Shown: positions 50,897 through 57,631 of the stretch, one piece after another
Numbering within the stretch: position 1 is the first letter of the stretch
Layout: every line of letters starts with the position of its first letter
DNA from: Roseburia sp. 831b
GTDB lineage: Bacteria; Bacillota; Clostridia; Lachnospirales; Lachnospiraceae
Assembly (NCBI RefSeq): GCF_001940165.2
Contig: NZ_CP135163.1
Span: 1 to 64,000, forward strand
Direction: 5' to 3'
DNA: 64,000 bases
The notes under the pieces: model-generated
The model's database searches: none
What the model was told of the DNA's origin: nothing
What the model saw: only the letters and a program-made list of their open reading frames with translations
Program-made: the position numbers and the translations under genes

Positions 50897-51629
50897 TAAA
50901 TATCACCTTTATCTTAGAATTAAATTGTTGTTTATATGCTTTGACGGTCTGTACAGCGATTTCCGCCGCTCTTTCGTTCGGGAACATAAAAACACCCGTC
51001 GAAATGCAGCAAAACGCTATACTTTGCACCTGATGCTCCTCCGCAATTTTAAGGCACGATTCGTAACAGAATTTTAGTAAATTTTCGTGTGCTGCGGTTA
51101 AGTTGCCACTTACAATTGGTCCGACCGTATGAATCACATAATCGCAGGGCAGATTAAATGCCGGTGTGATTTTTGCCTGTCCGGTCGGTTCTTCATGCCC
51201 TTGTTTTTGCATCATGGCAGCACAGAAATTTCGAAGCTGGATGCCGGCATAAGTGTGAATACAGTTGTCAATGCAATTATGACAGGGCTGGTAACATCCC
51301 GTCATGCCGCTGTTTGCCGCATTTACGATGGCGCCAGCCTGAATCCTTGTAATATAGCCCTTCCAGAGGAAAAAATCAGGCTGGAGTTCCTCCATATCGT
51401 TTAAGGTAACCACGCCTTTTTCGGCATTGACTTGCTGTAAATATTCGTTTTGAACCTGCAAAAACGCGTCATCCATAGCCGTAGCCATGCGAACATTCAT
51501 CAGGGAACGCAGTAGGTTTTTCTGCTCCTGTGCATTTGAAGGAAGTGGAATATCTGCATACCGCGGCTGTTCCTGTTTTAATTTTTCGATTAAAAAAATA
51601 CGTCTTTCACTCTGATTCATCGTTCTCAC
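50847..51629 (-). CDS. zinc-type macrodomain protein, SirTM-linked
   Basis: A 260-residue protein with an N-terminal helical extension (about 90 residues) and a macrodomain: AIVNAANSGMTGCYQPCHNC, IDNCIHTYAG, PCDYVIHTVGPIVSG and FCCISTGVFMFPNERAAEIA. The Cys/His cluster in the first motif matches zinc-dependent macrodomains found beside SirTM, which remove the ADP-ribose that the sirtuin adds. Start GTG at 51629 with GAGG about 6 nt upstream, overlapping the stop of the preceding gene; an ATG three codons later is possible. It overlaps the sirtuin gene by 50 nt. Confidence 0.88.
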   Translation of the reverse strand: MRTMNQSERRIFLIEKLKQEQPRYADIPLPSNAQEQKNLLRSLMNVRMATAMDDAFLQVQNEYLQQVNAEKGVVTLNDMEELQPDFFLWKGYITRIQAGAIVNAANSGMTGCYQPCHNCIDNCIHTYAGIQLRNFCAAMMQKQGHEEPTGQAKITPAFNLPCDYVIHTVGPIVSGNLTAAHENLLKFCYESCLKIAEEHQVQSIAFCCISTGVFMFPNERAAEIAVQTVKAYKQQFNSKIKVIFNVFKDEDEQIYRRLLR

Positions 51630-52246
51630 ACCGACCTCTCGATTGCTTTCACCGGGCAGTTCTCATAACAGTTTCCGCAATGCAGGCAGTGTTCCTGTTC
51701 GATACGGAAGGGTTCGTCTTTTTCAATACACTGTTGTGGGCATTTTGTCTGGCAGACACCGCATCCGATACAGGATTCTGTTATGAAGTAGCCTTTTTCT
51801 TTTATTTTAACATCTCCGAGGCGGTATGTCTCGCGAAAAATAGGGTGGACGCCAAGATTGAAGTATTCAATCTGCGCCTCGTCAATGCAAAAAATGATGC
51901 CGATATCCCTGGTGTCGCCGGGATACACATTGGCAAGGTATGGCTGCTCTTCAAAAATTTTGTCTGTCCATTTTTCCTGCCCGTCCTCAGCTACGGCATA
52001 TGCTTTTCCGGAAAGACGAATCATTTCCTTATATTTCGTGTAGGCAAGTATCTGCACTCTGCCGTCTTCTAGCAGTTCTTGGCAGAAATTTTTCCCTCTT
52101 GCGGTAAAAAAATATAATGCATCCGGTTCGTAGTGAATCGCACTGATATTTCGAATCTGTGGTGTGCCCTCACGGTCTACCGTTGCAAAGGCAAGAACGC
52201 CTACGAGTTTCATTTTTTTCAAACATGTCGCTAAATCATGCTGCAA
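51626..52246 (-). CDS. PNPOx-like flavin domain fused to two [4Fe-4S] ferredoxin motifs
   Basis: A 206-residue redox protein. Residues 1 to about 130 have the split-barrel flavin-binding fold of pyridoxamine-phosphate-oxidase-like proteins (LVGVLAFATVDREGTPQIRN, ALYFFTARGKNFCQEL). Residues 145-206 carry two ferredoxin clusters: CIGCGVCQTKCP and CLHCGNCYENCP. This could pass electrons between flavin and Fe-S centres, perhaps to the radical SAM maturase or nitroreductase next door. AGGAGG lies 7 nt before the ATG. It overlaps the macrodomain gene. Confidence 0.9.
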   Translation of the reverse strand: MQHDLATCLKKMKLVGVLAFATVDREGTPQIRNISAIHYEPDALYFFTARGKNFCQELLEDGRVQILAYTKYKEMIRLSGKAYAVAEDGQEKWTDKIFEEQPYLANVYPGDTRDIGIIFCIDEAQIEYFNLGVHPIFRETYRLGDVKIKEKGYFITESCIGCGVCQTKCPQQCIEKDEPFRIEQEHCLHCGNCYENCPVKAIERSV

Positions 52247-52262
52247 CCTCCTATTGTAATTA

Positions 52263-52299
52263 AAAAATCTAAGGTATTACTTTTGCCGGAAAGATTTTT
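52263..52299 (-). terminator. weak stem-loop inside the RiPP-sirtuin cluster
   Basis: AAAAATCT (52263-52270) pairs with AGATTTTT (52292-52299), followed on the minus strand by a short U run, in the 67-nt gap between the nitroreductase and flavin/ferredoxin genes. It may be a partial terminator that lowers expression of the downstream half. Confidence 0.35.
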
Positions 52300-52313
52300 A
52301 GAAGCTGTCCGGT

Positions 52314-52889
52314 TTATTCTACGATTTTAATTCTGCCAGGCTTTCTCGGCTTGCTTTGCGGCAGTGCGCCGTCGATATATCCTAAAATTACAAAGCCCTG
52401 ACAGGTGTAGCCTTCCGGCACATCCCACTTTTCCATAAGACGTCTGCCTTCATCGGAGTCGAATGTCTCGTATCCTCTGGAAATGATGCAGGATGCAATG
52501 CCAAGCTCTGTCGCCTGCAAAACTATGTTTTCCATCATGCAGAAAGCATCGGCTGTCTTGAATAGAAAGTTGTTCTGACAGAATACGCATACAACCGTAG
52601 GTGCACCGTAAAAACCATTTTGAATCGTCGGGTCATCAATGGTACTTGGCTGTTCTTTGGAGACGTAACTGCCGGCTAAATTTGTGCGGTCGAATCTCGC
52701 CAGATTCATTGTTCCAAGATGTGTCGTAAGTTCTTGGTTGTGAACGGCAACTAACATGCTCCGCTGTCCGCCACCCGCGTTTGGCGCATAATTTCCGGCT
52801 TCTAAGATTTTTTCTAAGTCGGCTCTTCGAATCTGTTCTTTCGTATATTTTCGAATGGAATGTCTTGCTTTGATGATATCCATCAACAT
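52314..52889 (-). CDS. nitroreductase family protein
   Basis: A 191-residue FMN-dependent oxidoreductase of the nitroreductase fold. DIIKARHSIRKYTKEQI supplies the phosphate-binding Arg/Ser, followed by ILEAGNYAPNAGGGQ, ADAFCMMENIVLQATELGIA and GFVILGYIDG. In RiPP clusters, members of this fold can act as dehydrogenases on azolines or reduce quinones. Here the substrate is open. The ATG follows GGGGAGG and overlaps the stop of the radical SAM gene, so the two are translationally coupled. Confidence 0.9.
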   Translation of the reverse strand: MLMDIIKARHSIRKYTKEQIRRADLEKILEAGNYAPNAGGGQRSMLVAVHNQELTTHLGTMNLARFDRTNLAGSYVSKEQPSTIDDPTIQNGFYGAPTVVCVFCQNNFLFKTADAFCMMENIVLQATELGIASCIISRGYETFDSDEGRRLMEKWDVPEGYTCQGFVILGYIDGALPQSKPRKPGRIKIVE

Positions 52890-53947
52890 GGTAACACCTC
52901 CCCGGTTTTATCGTTTTTAGTCTTCCAGCACTGCGGATCCGCTCCATAAAAGTCCCCGGTTGTGCCGTTTGCAACTGCCGGGCAGCCCCTGCACCAGGCT
53001 TTTAACTCGCATTTGCTGCATTTTACAAATTTATCGTAATCTCTGTATTGCTCCATCTGGCAAATCCACACATCTGCCAGCCTGTCCTCGAATACGTTTG
53101 CAACCTTACTGTCGGTTACTCTGCGGCACGCCATAATATCACTGTTTGATGCTATTGTGATGTGGCAGTTTCCACAGTTGCAGCCACCGTAAATCATGCC
53201 GTCTTTCGCATTTTCCGGTAGGGAAAACTGCCCTGTCTCGTATTCGTATAGCGTCCACAAGTGGTCTTTTTTATTAAAATAGGTCTCGCATCCTGCCGCC
53301 TCATATGCCTTGAATTTTGCGTCACAGATTTCTAATAAGTGCCGGTATTCCTGCGGGGTCATGCTCGTATCGACCTCGCCGCCGGTAGGCACATAGCGGG
53401 AAAATGCAAACACCTTAACGTTCGCTTTTACTACCGCATCGATAATGTCTGGTATTTCATTCATATTTGTTTTCGATACGGTACTCATAATGACACTTTT
53501 GATTCCTGCACGGTTCAGGCATCCGATTTTTTCCAGTGTCAGGTCAAAACTGCCCGGTTTTCGAAACCAGTCATGTGTCTTTTGCATTCCATCTAATGAC
53601 ATTTGATATTTCTCGCAGCCACATACTTTCAGCATCCGACAGATTTTGTCGTTTAAATGGAAGGGATTTCCCATTAGGGTAAATGGGATGTTTTTGCTTT
53701 TTAAAAGCACCATCAATTTCCAAAAGTCCGGATGAAGGATAAGATCTCCGCCGGTAATGTAAAAATATGGAATTCGGTTGTAAACTTTGCAAAAGTCTTC
53801 GCAGTTTGCCACGACCTCCTGCATCTGTTTCCAGGTCATGCTTTTTAATTCCTTGCATCCTTCCCCGGAAAAAATATAGCAATGTTTACAACGCTGGTCA
53901 CATTCATCCGTAATGTGCCACTGAAAAGAAAAATAATTCTGGCTCAT
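52883..53947 (-). CDS. radical SAM/SPASM peptide maturase, ACGX-type
   Basis: A 354-residue enzyme. The radical SAM cluster is CDQRCKHCYIF near residue 14. Then YFYITGGDLILHPDFW and YQMSLDGMQKTHDWFRKPGS follow. The C-terminal SPASM region has many Cys: GGCNCGNCHITIASNSDIMA, CSKCELKAWCRGCPAVANGT and a final DPQCWK. SPASM enzymes install thioether or C-C links in peptides. The adjacent ACGT-repeat peptide identifies the likely substrate. I chose the ATG at 53947 because AAGGAGG is 9 nt upstream; an in-frame TTG at 53956 is too close to it. Confidence 0.92.
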   Translation of the reverse strand: MSQNYFSFQWHITDECDQRCKHCYIFSGEGCKELKSMTWKQMQEVVANCEDFCKVYNRIPYFYITGGDLILHPDFWKLMVLLKSKNIPFTLMGNPFHLNDKICRMLKVCGCEKYQMSLDGMQKTHDWFRKPGSFDLTLEKIGCLNRAGIKSVIMSTVSKTNMNEIPDIIDAVVKANVKVFAFSRYVPTGGEVDTSMTPQEYRHLLEICDAKFKAYEAAGCETYFNKKDHLWTLYEYETGQFSLPENAKDGMIYGGCNCGNCHITIASNSDIMACRRVTDSKVANVFEDRLADVWICQMEQYRDYDKFVKCSKCELKAWCRGCPAVANGTTGDFYGADPQCWKTKNDKTGEVLPC

Positions 53948-53971
53948 CCTATCCAACCTCCTTCTAAACTC

Positions 53972-54166
53972 TTATTTGTCGCCAGCACCACATGCAGTAC
54001 CGCAAGCAGCCGGTTTTTCGTCAGGCTTGGCGCCAGCACCGCAGGCAGTACCGCAAGCAGCCGGTTTCTGTTCAGGCTTGTCACCAGCGCCGCAGGCGGT
54101 TCCGCAAGCAGCACCTGCCTGATGTTCTTCTTTCTTGTTCCATCCCAAAATGTTTGATAATGCCAT
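53972..54166 (-). CDS. ACGX-repeat RiPP precursor peptide
   Basis: A 64-residue peptide with a short leader (MALSNILGWNKKEEHQ) and three copies of a 16-residue unit centred on ACGTACGAG and separated by acidic/basic spacers such as DKPEQKPA and AKPDEKPA, giving six Cys in all. Repeated Ala-Cys-Gly units next to a radical SAM/SPASM gene define the ACGX class of putative ribosomally made, modified peptides. The mature form is unknown. AGGAGG lies 7 nt before the ATG. It is the first gene of the cluster, 24 nt upstream of its maturase, and should be the most highly expressed. Confidence 0.9.
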   Translation of the reverse strand: MALSNILGWNKKEEHQAGAACGTACGAGDKPEQKPAACGTACGAGAKPDEKPAACGTACGAGDK

Positions 54167-54269
54167 CTTTGTTACCTCCTGTTTGAAATGATTTTGGGCT
54201 TTCGCCTTGTTGCAAGTTTAGAATATCAGGTGTCTGCCGTGAAAAAAAGTACGCACTTTTTTATTACAT

Positions 54270-54287
54270 AGTTACCTTTTTGTAACT
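54270..54287. promoter_or_regulatory. GTTAC-N6-GTAAC operator candidate
   Basis: AGTTAC (54270-54275) and GTAACT (54282-54287) form a perfect 6-bp inverted repeat around CTTTTT, midway between the divergent RiPP precursor and hxlR-type genes and 2 nt upstream of the regulator's -35 box. It resembles operators bound by HxlR/YodB-type repressors. Confidence 0.55.
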
Positions 54288-54289
54288 GA

Positions 54290-54318
54290 TAGACAGACGC
54301 AAATTCGTATGTTACACT
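54290..54318 (+). promoter_or_regulatory. promoter of the HxlR-type regulator gene
   Basis: TAGACA (54290-54295) and TACACT (54313-54318) are 17 nt apart, about 75 nt upstream of the regulator start. A promoter for the divergent RiPP operon must lie in the same 227-bp region, but I could not settle on one. Confidence 0.5.
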
Positions 54319-54393
54319 CAAATTAGAACTTACATCATATTTGATACTTAGAAATGAGATGGATGCAAAATTGCATGGAAATGGAGGTTTTTT

Positions 54394-54720
54394 ATGCTGA
54401 CGAAGGATGAATTGCCGGAATGTCCGGTTGCCACTACGGTTCAGTTGATTGGAAGTAAATGGAAATTACTGATTATGAGAAATCTTTTAGACAGACCGTG
54501 GAGATTTAATGAATTAAAGAAAAGTCTGGAAGGAATCAGCCAGAAAGTTCTGACGGATTCGCTGCGTTCAATGGAGGAAGACGGCATTATCACACGAACG
54601 GTATATGCGGAAGTACCGCCACGTGTGGAATATGCGCTTAGCGATGTCGGGGAGTCGATGCGGCCGATTTTGGATGCCATGAAGGAATGGGGATTGAGGT
54701 ATAAGGAGACGTTGGAATAA
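54394..54720 (+). CDS. HxlR family redox-type regulator
   Basis: A 108-residue winged-helix protein of the HxlR family: ECPVATTVQLIGSKWKLLIM, NLLDRPWRFNELKKSLEGIS, QKVLTDSLRSMEEDGII and YALSDVGESMRPILDAMKEW. The Cys in the ECPV motif is the residue that senses electrophiles or oxidants in members such as YodB and HypR. It is divergent from the RiPP-sirtuin cluster and probably controls it and itself. GGAGG precedes the ATG. Confidence 0.92.
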   Translation: MLTKDELPECPVATTVQLIGSKWKLLIMRNLLDRPWRFNELKKSLEGISQKVLTDSLRSMEEDGIITRTVYAEVPPRVEYALSDVGESMRPILDAMKEWGLRYKETLE

Positions 54721-54804
54721 CACGATAACTAACATTTTTCTAAATGATGCGCTATACAAATTATTCATTTTTAGGGTATAATAAATTTGGAAGGAGGTCG
54801 TATA

Positions 54805-55065
54805 ATGCCAGAGATATCACTTTTTTACGGAATACGTGTTACGATGTATTACGAGGATCATAATCCGCCACATTTTCATGCTGAATACAATGGAAATAAG
54901 GCACTTATAGATATTACTGAAGCACGTGTCATAAAAGGGGCTTTGCCTTCACGACAATTGAAATTAATTTTAGCATGGTGTGTTATACATCAGGACGAAC
55001 TTATGCAAGATTGGGAACTTTCTAAGGATGGTCTTCCATTAAATAGAATTAATCCTTTGATTTAG
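54805..55065 (+). CDS. DUF4160 protein
   Basis: An 86-residue protein of the DUF4160 family: MPEISLFYGIRVTMYYEDH, NPPHFHAEYNGNKALIDI, and C-terminal LKLILAWCVIHQDELMQDW. The PPHFH motif is the family hallmark. The pair DUF4160-DUF2442 is widespread and has been suggested to act as a toxin-antitoxin-like module, but this is not settled. The ATG at 54805 follows AAGGAGG by 8 nt. Confidence 0.9.
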   Translation: MPEISLFYGIRVTMYYEDHNPPHFHAEYNGNKALIDITEARVIKGALPSRQLKLILAWCVIHQDELMQDWELSKDGLPLNRINPLI

Positions 55066-55077
55066 GAGGTGTTATCT

Positions 55078-55353
55078 ATGTTTCATAATGTTATTCAGGT
55101 CATTCCATATGAGGATTATAGTGTTTATGTATATTTTGAGGATGGAAAAATAGTATGCTACAATGCAAAACCATTGCTTGAAAAAAAGGGATTTGCGCCC
55201 TTAAGGGATCAAAATTTCTTTATGAATGCCTGCACTATTTTAAATGACACATTGGCGTGGGATGTGTCCGGACATAGAGATGCCAGCACGTGCATCGATA
55301 TAGATCCTGACATGCTATATTCCTTAGACCCTGCAATTGAAAAAATTGCCTGA
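55078..55353 (+). CDS. DUF2442 protein
   Basis: A 91-residue DUF2442 protein: HNVIQVIPYEDYSVYVYFED, ILNDTLAWDVSGHRDASTCI and DIDPDMLYSLDP. DUF2442 proteins are the usual partners of DUF4160 and likely bind DNA or the partner. AGGAGG lies 8 nt before the ATG and overlaps the stop of the DUF4160 gene region; a terminator follows at 55360. The pair forms a compact two-gene operon. Confidence 0.9.
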   Translation: MFHNVIQVIPYEDYSVYVYFEDGKIVCYNAKPLLEKKGFAPLRDQNFFMNACTILNDTLAWDVSGHRDASTCIDIDPDMLYSLDPAIEKIA

Positions 55354-55359
55354 AACATT

Positions 55360-55387
55360 AAAAACTGGCTTTTAAAAGCCAGTTTTT
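55360..55387. terminator. bidirectional terminator after the DUF4160-DUF2442 pair
   Basis: AAAAACTGGCTTTT (55360-55373) is followed by its perfect complement AAAAGCCAGTTTTT (55374-55387). It lies 7 nt after the DUF2442 stop and faces the end of the MFS gene on the other strand. Confidence 0.85.
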
Positions 55388-55409
55388 TCTATAATATCTA
55401 TTGATTTTT

Positions 55410-56450
55410 CTATCTGTTGTTCTTTTCCATTCTAAAAAGGATGATAAGCAACATCACAACGGTTACTGCAGTCATGCATCCAAATGTATCATACATTTTT
55501 CCGGCTAAGGGGCTGATAACAGCCATTGCAAGTGAACCGGGTAATGTTACCAATCCAGATATGGTGGCACTTCTTCCAAGTATGTTCTGTACATACAAAG
55601 GCATAATCACGGATGAGCCCATCATTACAAGATATAGCATCATACTGCCAATCACACTTAAGCGATATTCCGAAACTTTTAAGATGCGCAGATTTAAGAA
55701 AGGTTCTTCCAAGTTCAGTTGTCGGTGTGTAAATAATATTCCCGCAAATACACCGATTACTAACGGACATAGTGCCATAACGGCTGTGAGACCAAGGGCA
55801 CTTAAATTTCCGATTCCCAATGTAATTCCACCAAATGTAATTGCACTTAAAACAAATGAATATACATCAAATGTTTTGATATGAGTTTCCAGTACATTAT
55901 CGAATATTGCAAGTGCCAGAACAAAGGATACCATTAAAATGCCAAAGGCTATGACAAATATGGTGCGCCATCCAAGTGTATCCACCAAAACACCAGCTAT
56001 CGTTGGTGCAATGACGGGTGCAGCTCCGACAGATAGACCATACCACCCTATAACCGTTCCACGTTTTTCAGGGGGATATATCGTTAGAAGGACTACCTGT
56101 GCCATAGAAGTAGTAATTCCATTACTGCAAGCCTGCAATATTCTACCTATCATCATAGTTGGAAAATTTGTGGCAAAAATGCAAACTGCCAATCCTGCTA
56201 AAAATAGTCCGATTGCGCTTATATATAACTTTTTGGTCGGACATCTGGTAATTAAAAATGCTGTAAGCGGCATCATAATGCCCATTGCCAGTGAATATCC
56301 GCTTGTCAGCCATTGACCATCCGATACAGATATGTGCAAATCATGGATGATGGGTGGCAGCGCTGTTGTAAGTGCCGTCTGCAAAAAGGATGATGCAATG
56401 CACGTTATAATGAGATTTATCATAATAAAAGTTCTTTTTCTAGTGTTCAT
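55410..56450 (-). CDS. MFS drug exporter, DHA2 family, shortened
   Basis: A 346-residue transporter of the EmrB/QacA/LmrB group. It begins FIMINLIITCIASSFLQTAL, followed by VSDGQWLTSGYSLAMGIMMP, with motif C GLSVGAAPVIAPTIAGVLVD near residue 140. Family members have about 460-480 residues and 14 TM helices; here about 10 are present. After SPLAGKMYDTFG the usual helices 11-13 are missing, and the chain ends with a single helix and a basic tail. An internal deletion is the simplest explanation, so activity is doubtful. It overlaps the TetR gene by 11 nt. Confidence 0.8.
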   Translation of the reverse strand: MNTRKRTFIMINLIITCIASSFLQTALTTALPPIIHDLHISVSDGQWLTSGYSLAMGIMMPLTAFLITRCPTKKLYISAIGLFLAGLAVCIFATNFPTMMIGRILQACSNGITTSMAQVVLLTIYPPEKRGTVIGWYGLSVGAAPVIAPTIAGVLVDTLGWRTIFVIAFGILMVSFVLALAIFDNVLETHIKTFDVYSFVLSAITFGGITLGIGNLSALGLTAVMALCPLVIGVFAGILFTHRQLNLEEPFLNLRILKVSEYRLSVIGSMMLYLVMMGSSVIMPLYVQNILGRSATISGLVTLPGSLAMAVISPLAGKMYDTFGCMTAVTVVMLLIILFRMEKNNR

Positions 56451-57042
56451 CTCTTGTACTCTCTTCTTTTTTCATTACAATTTTTATAATCAAATGCGCG
56501 ACCTCTTCTACACTTTCCTTACACCCTGTTTCTATCCATTCTTTTACCATACCGGTAATGCCATAAATGTAAAATGCGGACAGGAACGAACGCTCCTCCC
56601 TTGGAATATCGAATCTTTCCATGATTGGTTCAATAATGTGGAGATACAGATTTCGATATTTCAGGTTTGCTTCATATACTTTATTTTCAAACGCTGCACG
56701 GTAAATTCGTTTGTTCTTTTGAACGAATTGCAGATAGGGAATCAGATATTCCTCGGTCACAAAAAGAAGTTCATCCGTGGAAGCATTTCCAATTTTTTCA
56801 ATGGTTGCCCTGGGACTCGACTCAAAATATTCCAAAAAGGAATCTAGGATATATTGCATGGTTTCTTCTAGTAAATCAGCCATATTTTCGTAATGCAGGT
56901 AAAAAGTAGAACGGTTCACGCCTGCTGTTTCGCAGATTGCTTTGACGGAAATATAGGAAAATTCCTGTGTTTCCATCAATTTGATGAGTGCCTCATCCAT
57001 ACGGATTGCTGTATTAAAATATTTACTTTCTGATCGGTTCAT
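56440..57042 (-). CDS. TetR family regulator
   Basis: A 200-residue TetR-type repressor. The N-terminal HTH reads IRMDEALIKLMETQEFSYIS, VKAICETAGVNRSTFYLHYE. The C-terminal helical effector domain is of the TetR_C dha-like type. It is the gene upstream of the MFS exporter, and their coding regions overlap, so it most likely controls that exporter. The ATG at 57042 has GGAGGTGAG 7 nt upstream; a longer frame starting at 57075 would overlap the next gene. Confidence 0.92.
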   Translation of the reverse strand: MNRSESKYFNTAIRMDEALIKLMETQEFSYISVKAICETAGVNRSTFYLHYENMADLLEETMQYILDSFLEYFESSPRATIEKIGNASTDELLFVTEEYLIPYLQFVQKNKRIYRAAFENKVYEANLKYRNLYLHIIEPIMERFDIPREERSFLSAFYIYGITGMVKEWIETGCKESVEEVAHLIIKIVMKKEESTRDEH

Positions 57043-57064
57043 GCACTCACCTCCGTTTTTTTTA

Positions 57065-57418
57065 TTATGCCTCATCGCTTATCTGGTTGGCAAGTTCTAT
57101 TATTTCAAAGGCGTATTTTTTCTTTCCGGCTTCTAATTTTTTCTTATAAATGGGATAATTGATGCCCATTCCGATAAGCCCGACAATTCCCAGAAAAATG
57201 CCAAGTATCATCATGCCGATACCCTCGCCGATTACCTGCATGGAAAGACACATGCCAAGTCCCATGATAAGTGCTGCTACAATACCGAAGGTGTAGGTAA
57301 AGATTTCTGCCGGAAGTTTCGCTTTCCGGTCTAATTTTTTAAGTGCTGTTATTTTGGATGCATCCTTTGGTGCATATTCGCTCGCAAGAGCTTCTGCATA
57401 AATTTTATCTGTGTTCAT
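57065..57418 (-). CDS. small membrane protein, unknown function
   Basis: A 117-residue protein with a soluble N-terminal part (about 35 residues), two TM helices (about 38-60 and 66-88: EIFTYTFGIVAALIMGLGMC and GIGMMILGIFLGIVGLIGMG) and a charged C-terminal helix. I do not recognise a family. It lies 22 nt upstream of the TetR gene on the same strand and may be cotranscribed with it. Confidence 0.7.
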   Translation of the reverse strand: MNTDKIYAEALASEYAPKDASKITALKKLDRKAKLPAEIFTYTFGIVAALIMGLGMCLSMQVIGEGIGMMILGIFLGIVGLIGMGINYPIYKKKLEAGKKKYAFEIIELANQISDEA

Positions 57419-57533
57419 TTTTATTTCCTCCCTGTTTTTGATGAATTTATTATAGGAGGTTTTGGGAGGAAACAGAACAACACAAATTGGGAAAAATGTG
57501 GAGTTGTAAATAAAAGATTATTTCGGTATCAGA

Positions 57534-57573
57534 AAAACGCGGGGAAAAGTTCTATCGCTTTTCTCCGCGTTTT
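57534..57573. terminator. bidirectional terminator after the surface protein gene
   Basis: AAAACGCGGGGAAAAG (57534-57549) pairs with CTTTTCTCCGCGTTTT (57558-57573) with one mismatch. It lies 59 nt after the stop of the surface protein gene on the minus strand. Confidence 0.75.
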
Positions 57574-57631
57574 GTGTGTATTCTTTATGCGTTATGGTTT
57601 AAAGCCTGTGTGATAAATTTGCTAATACAAA

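Noticed and set aside
49970-51629. A defence system built on Sir2 (Thoeris or SIR2-APAZ type).
   Set aside because: The sirtuin is of class M and overlaps a zinc macrodomain gene, with no TIR, Argonaute or helicase partner, so ADP-ribosylation signalling fits better than phage defence.
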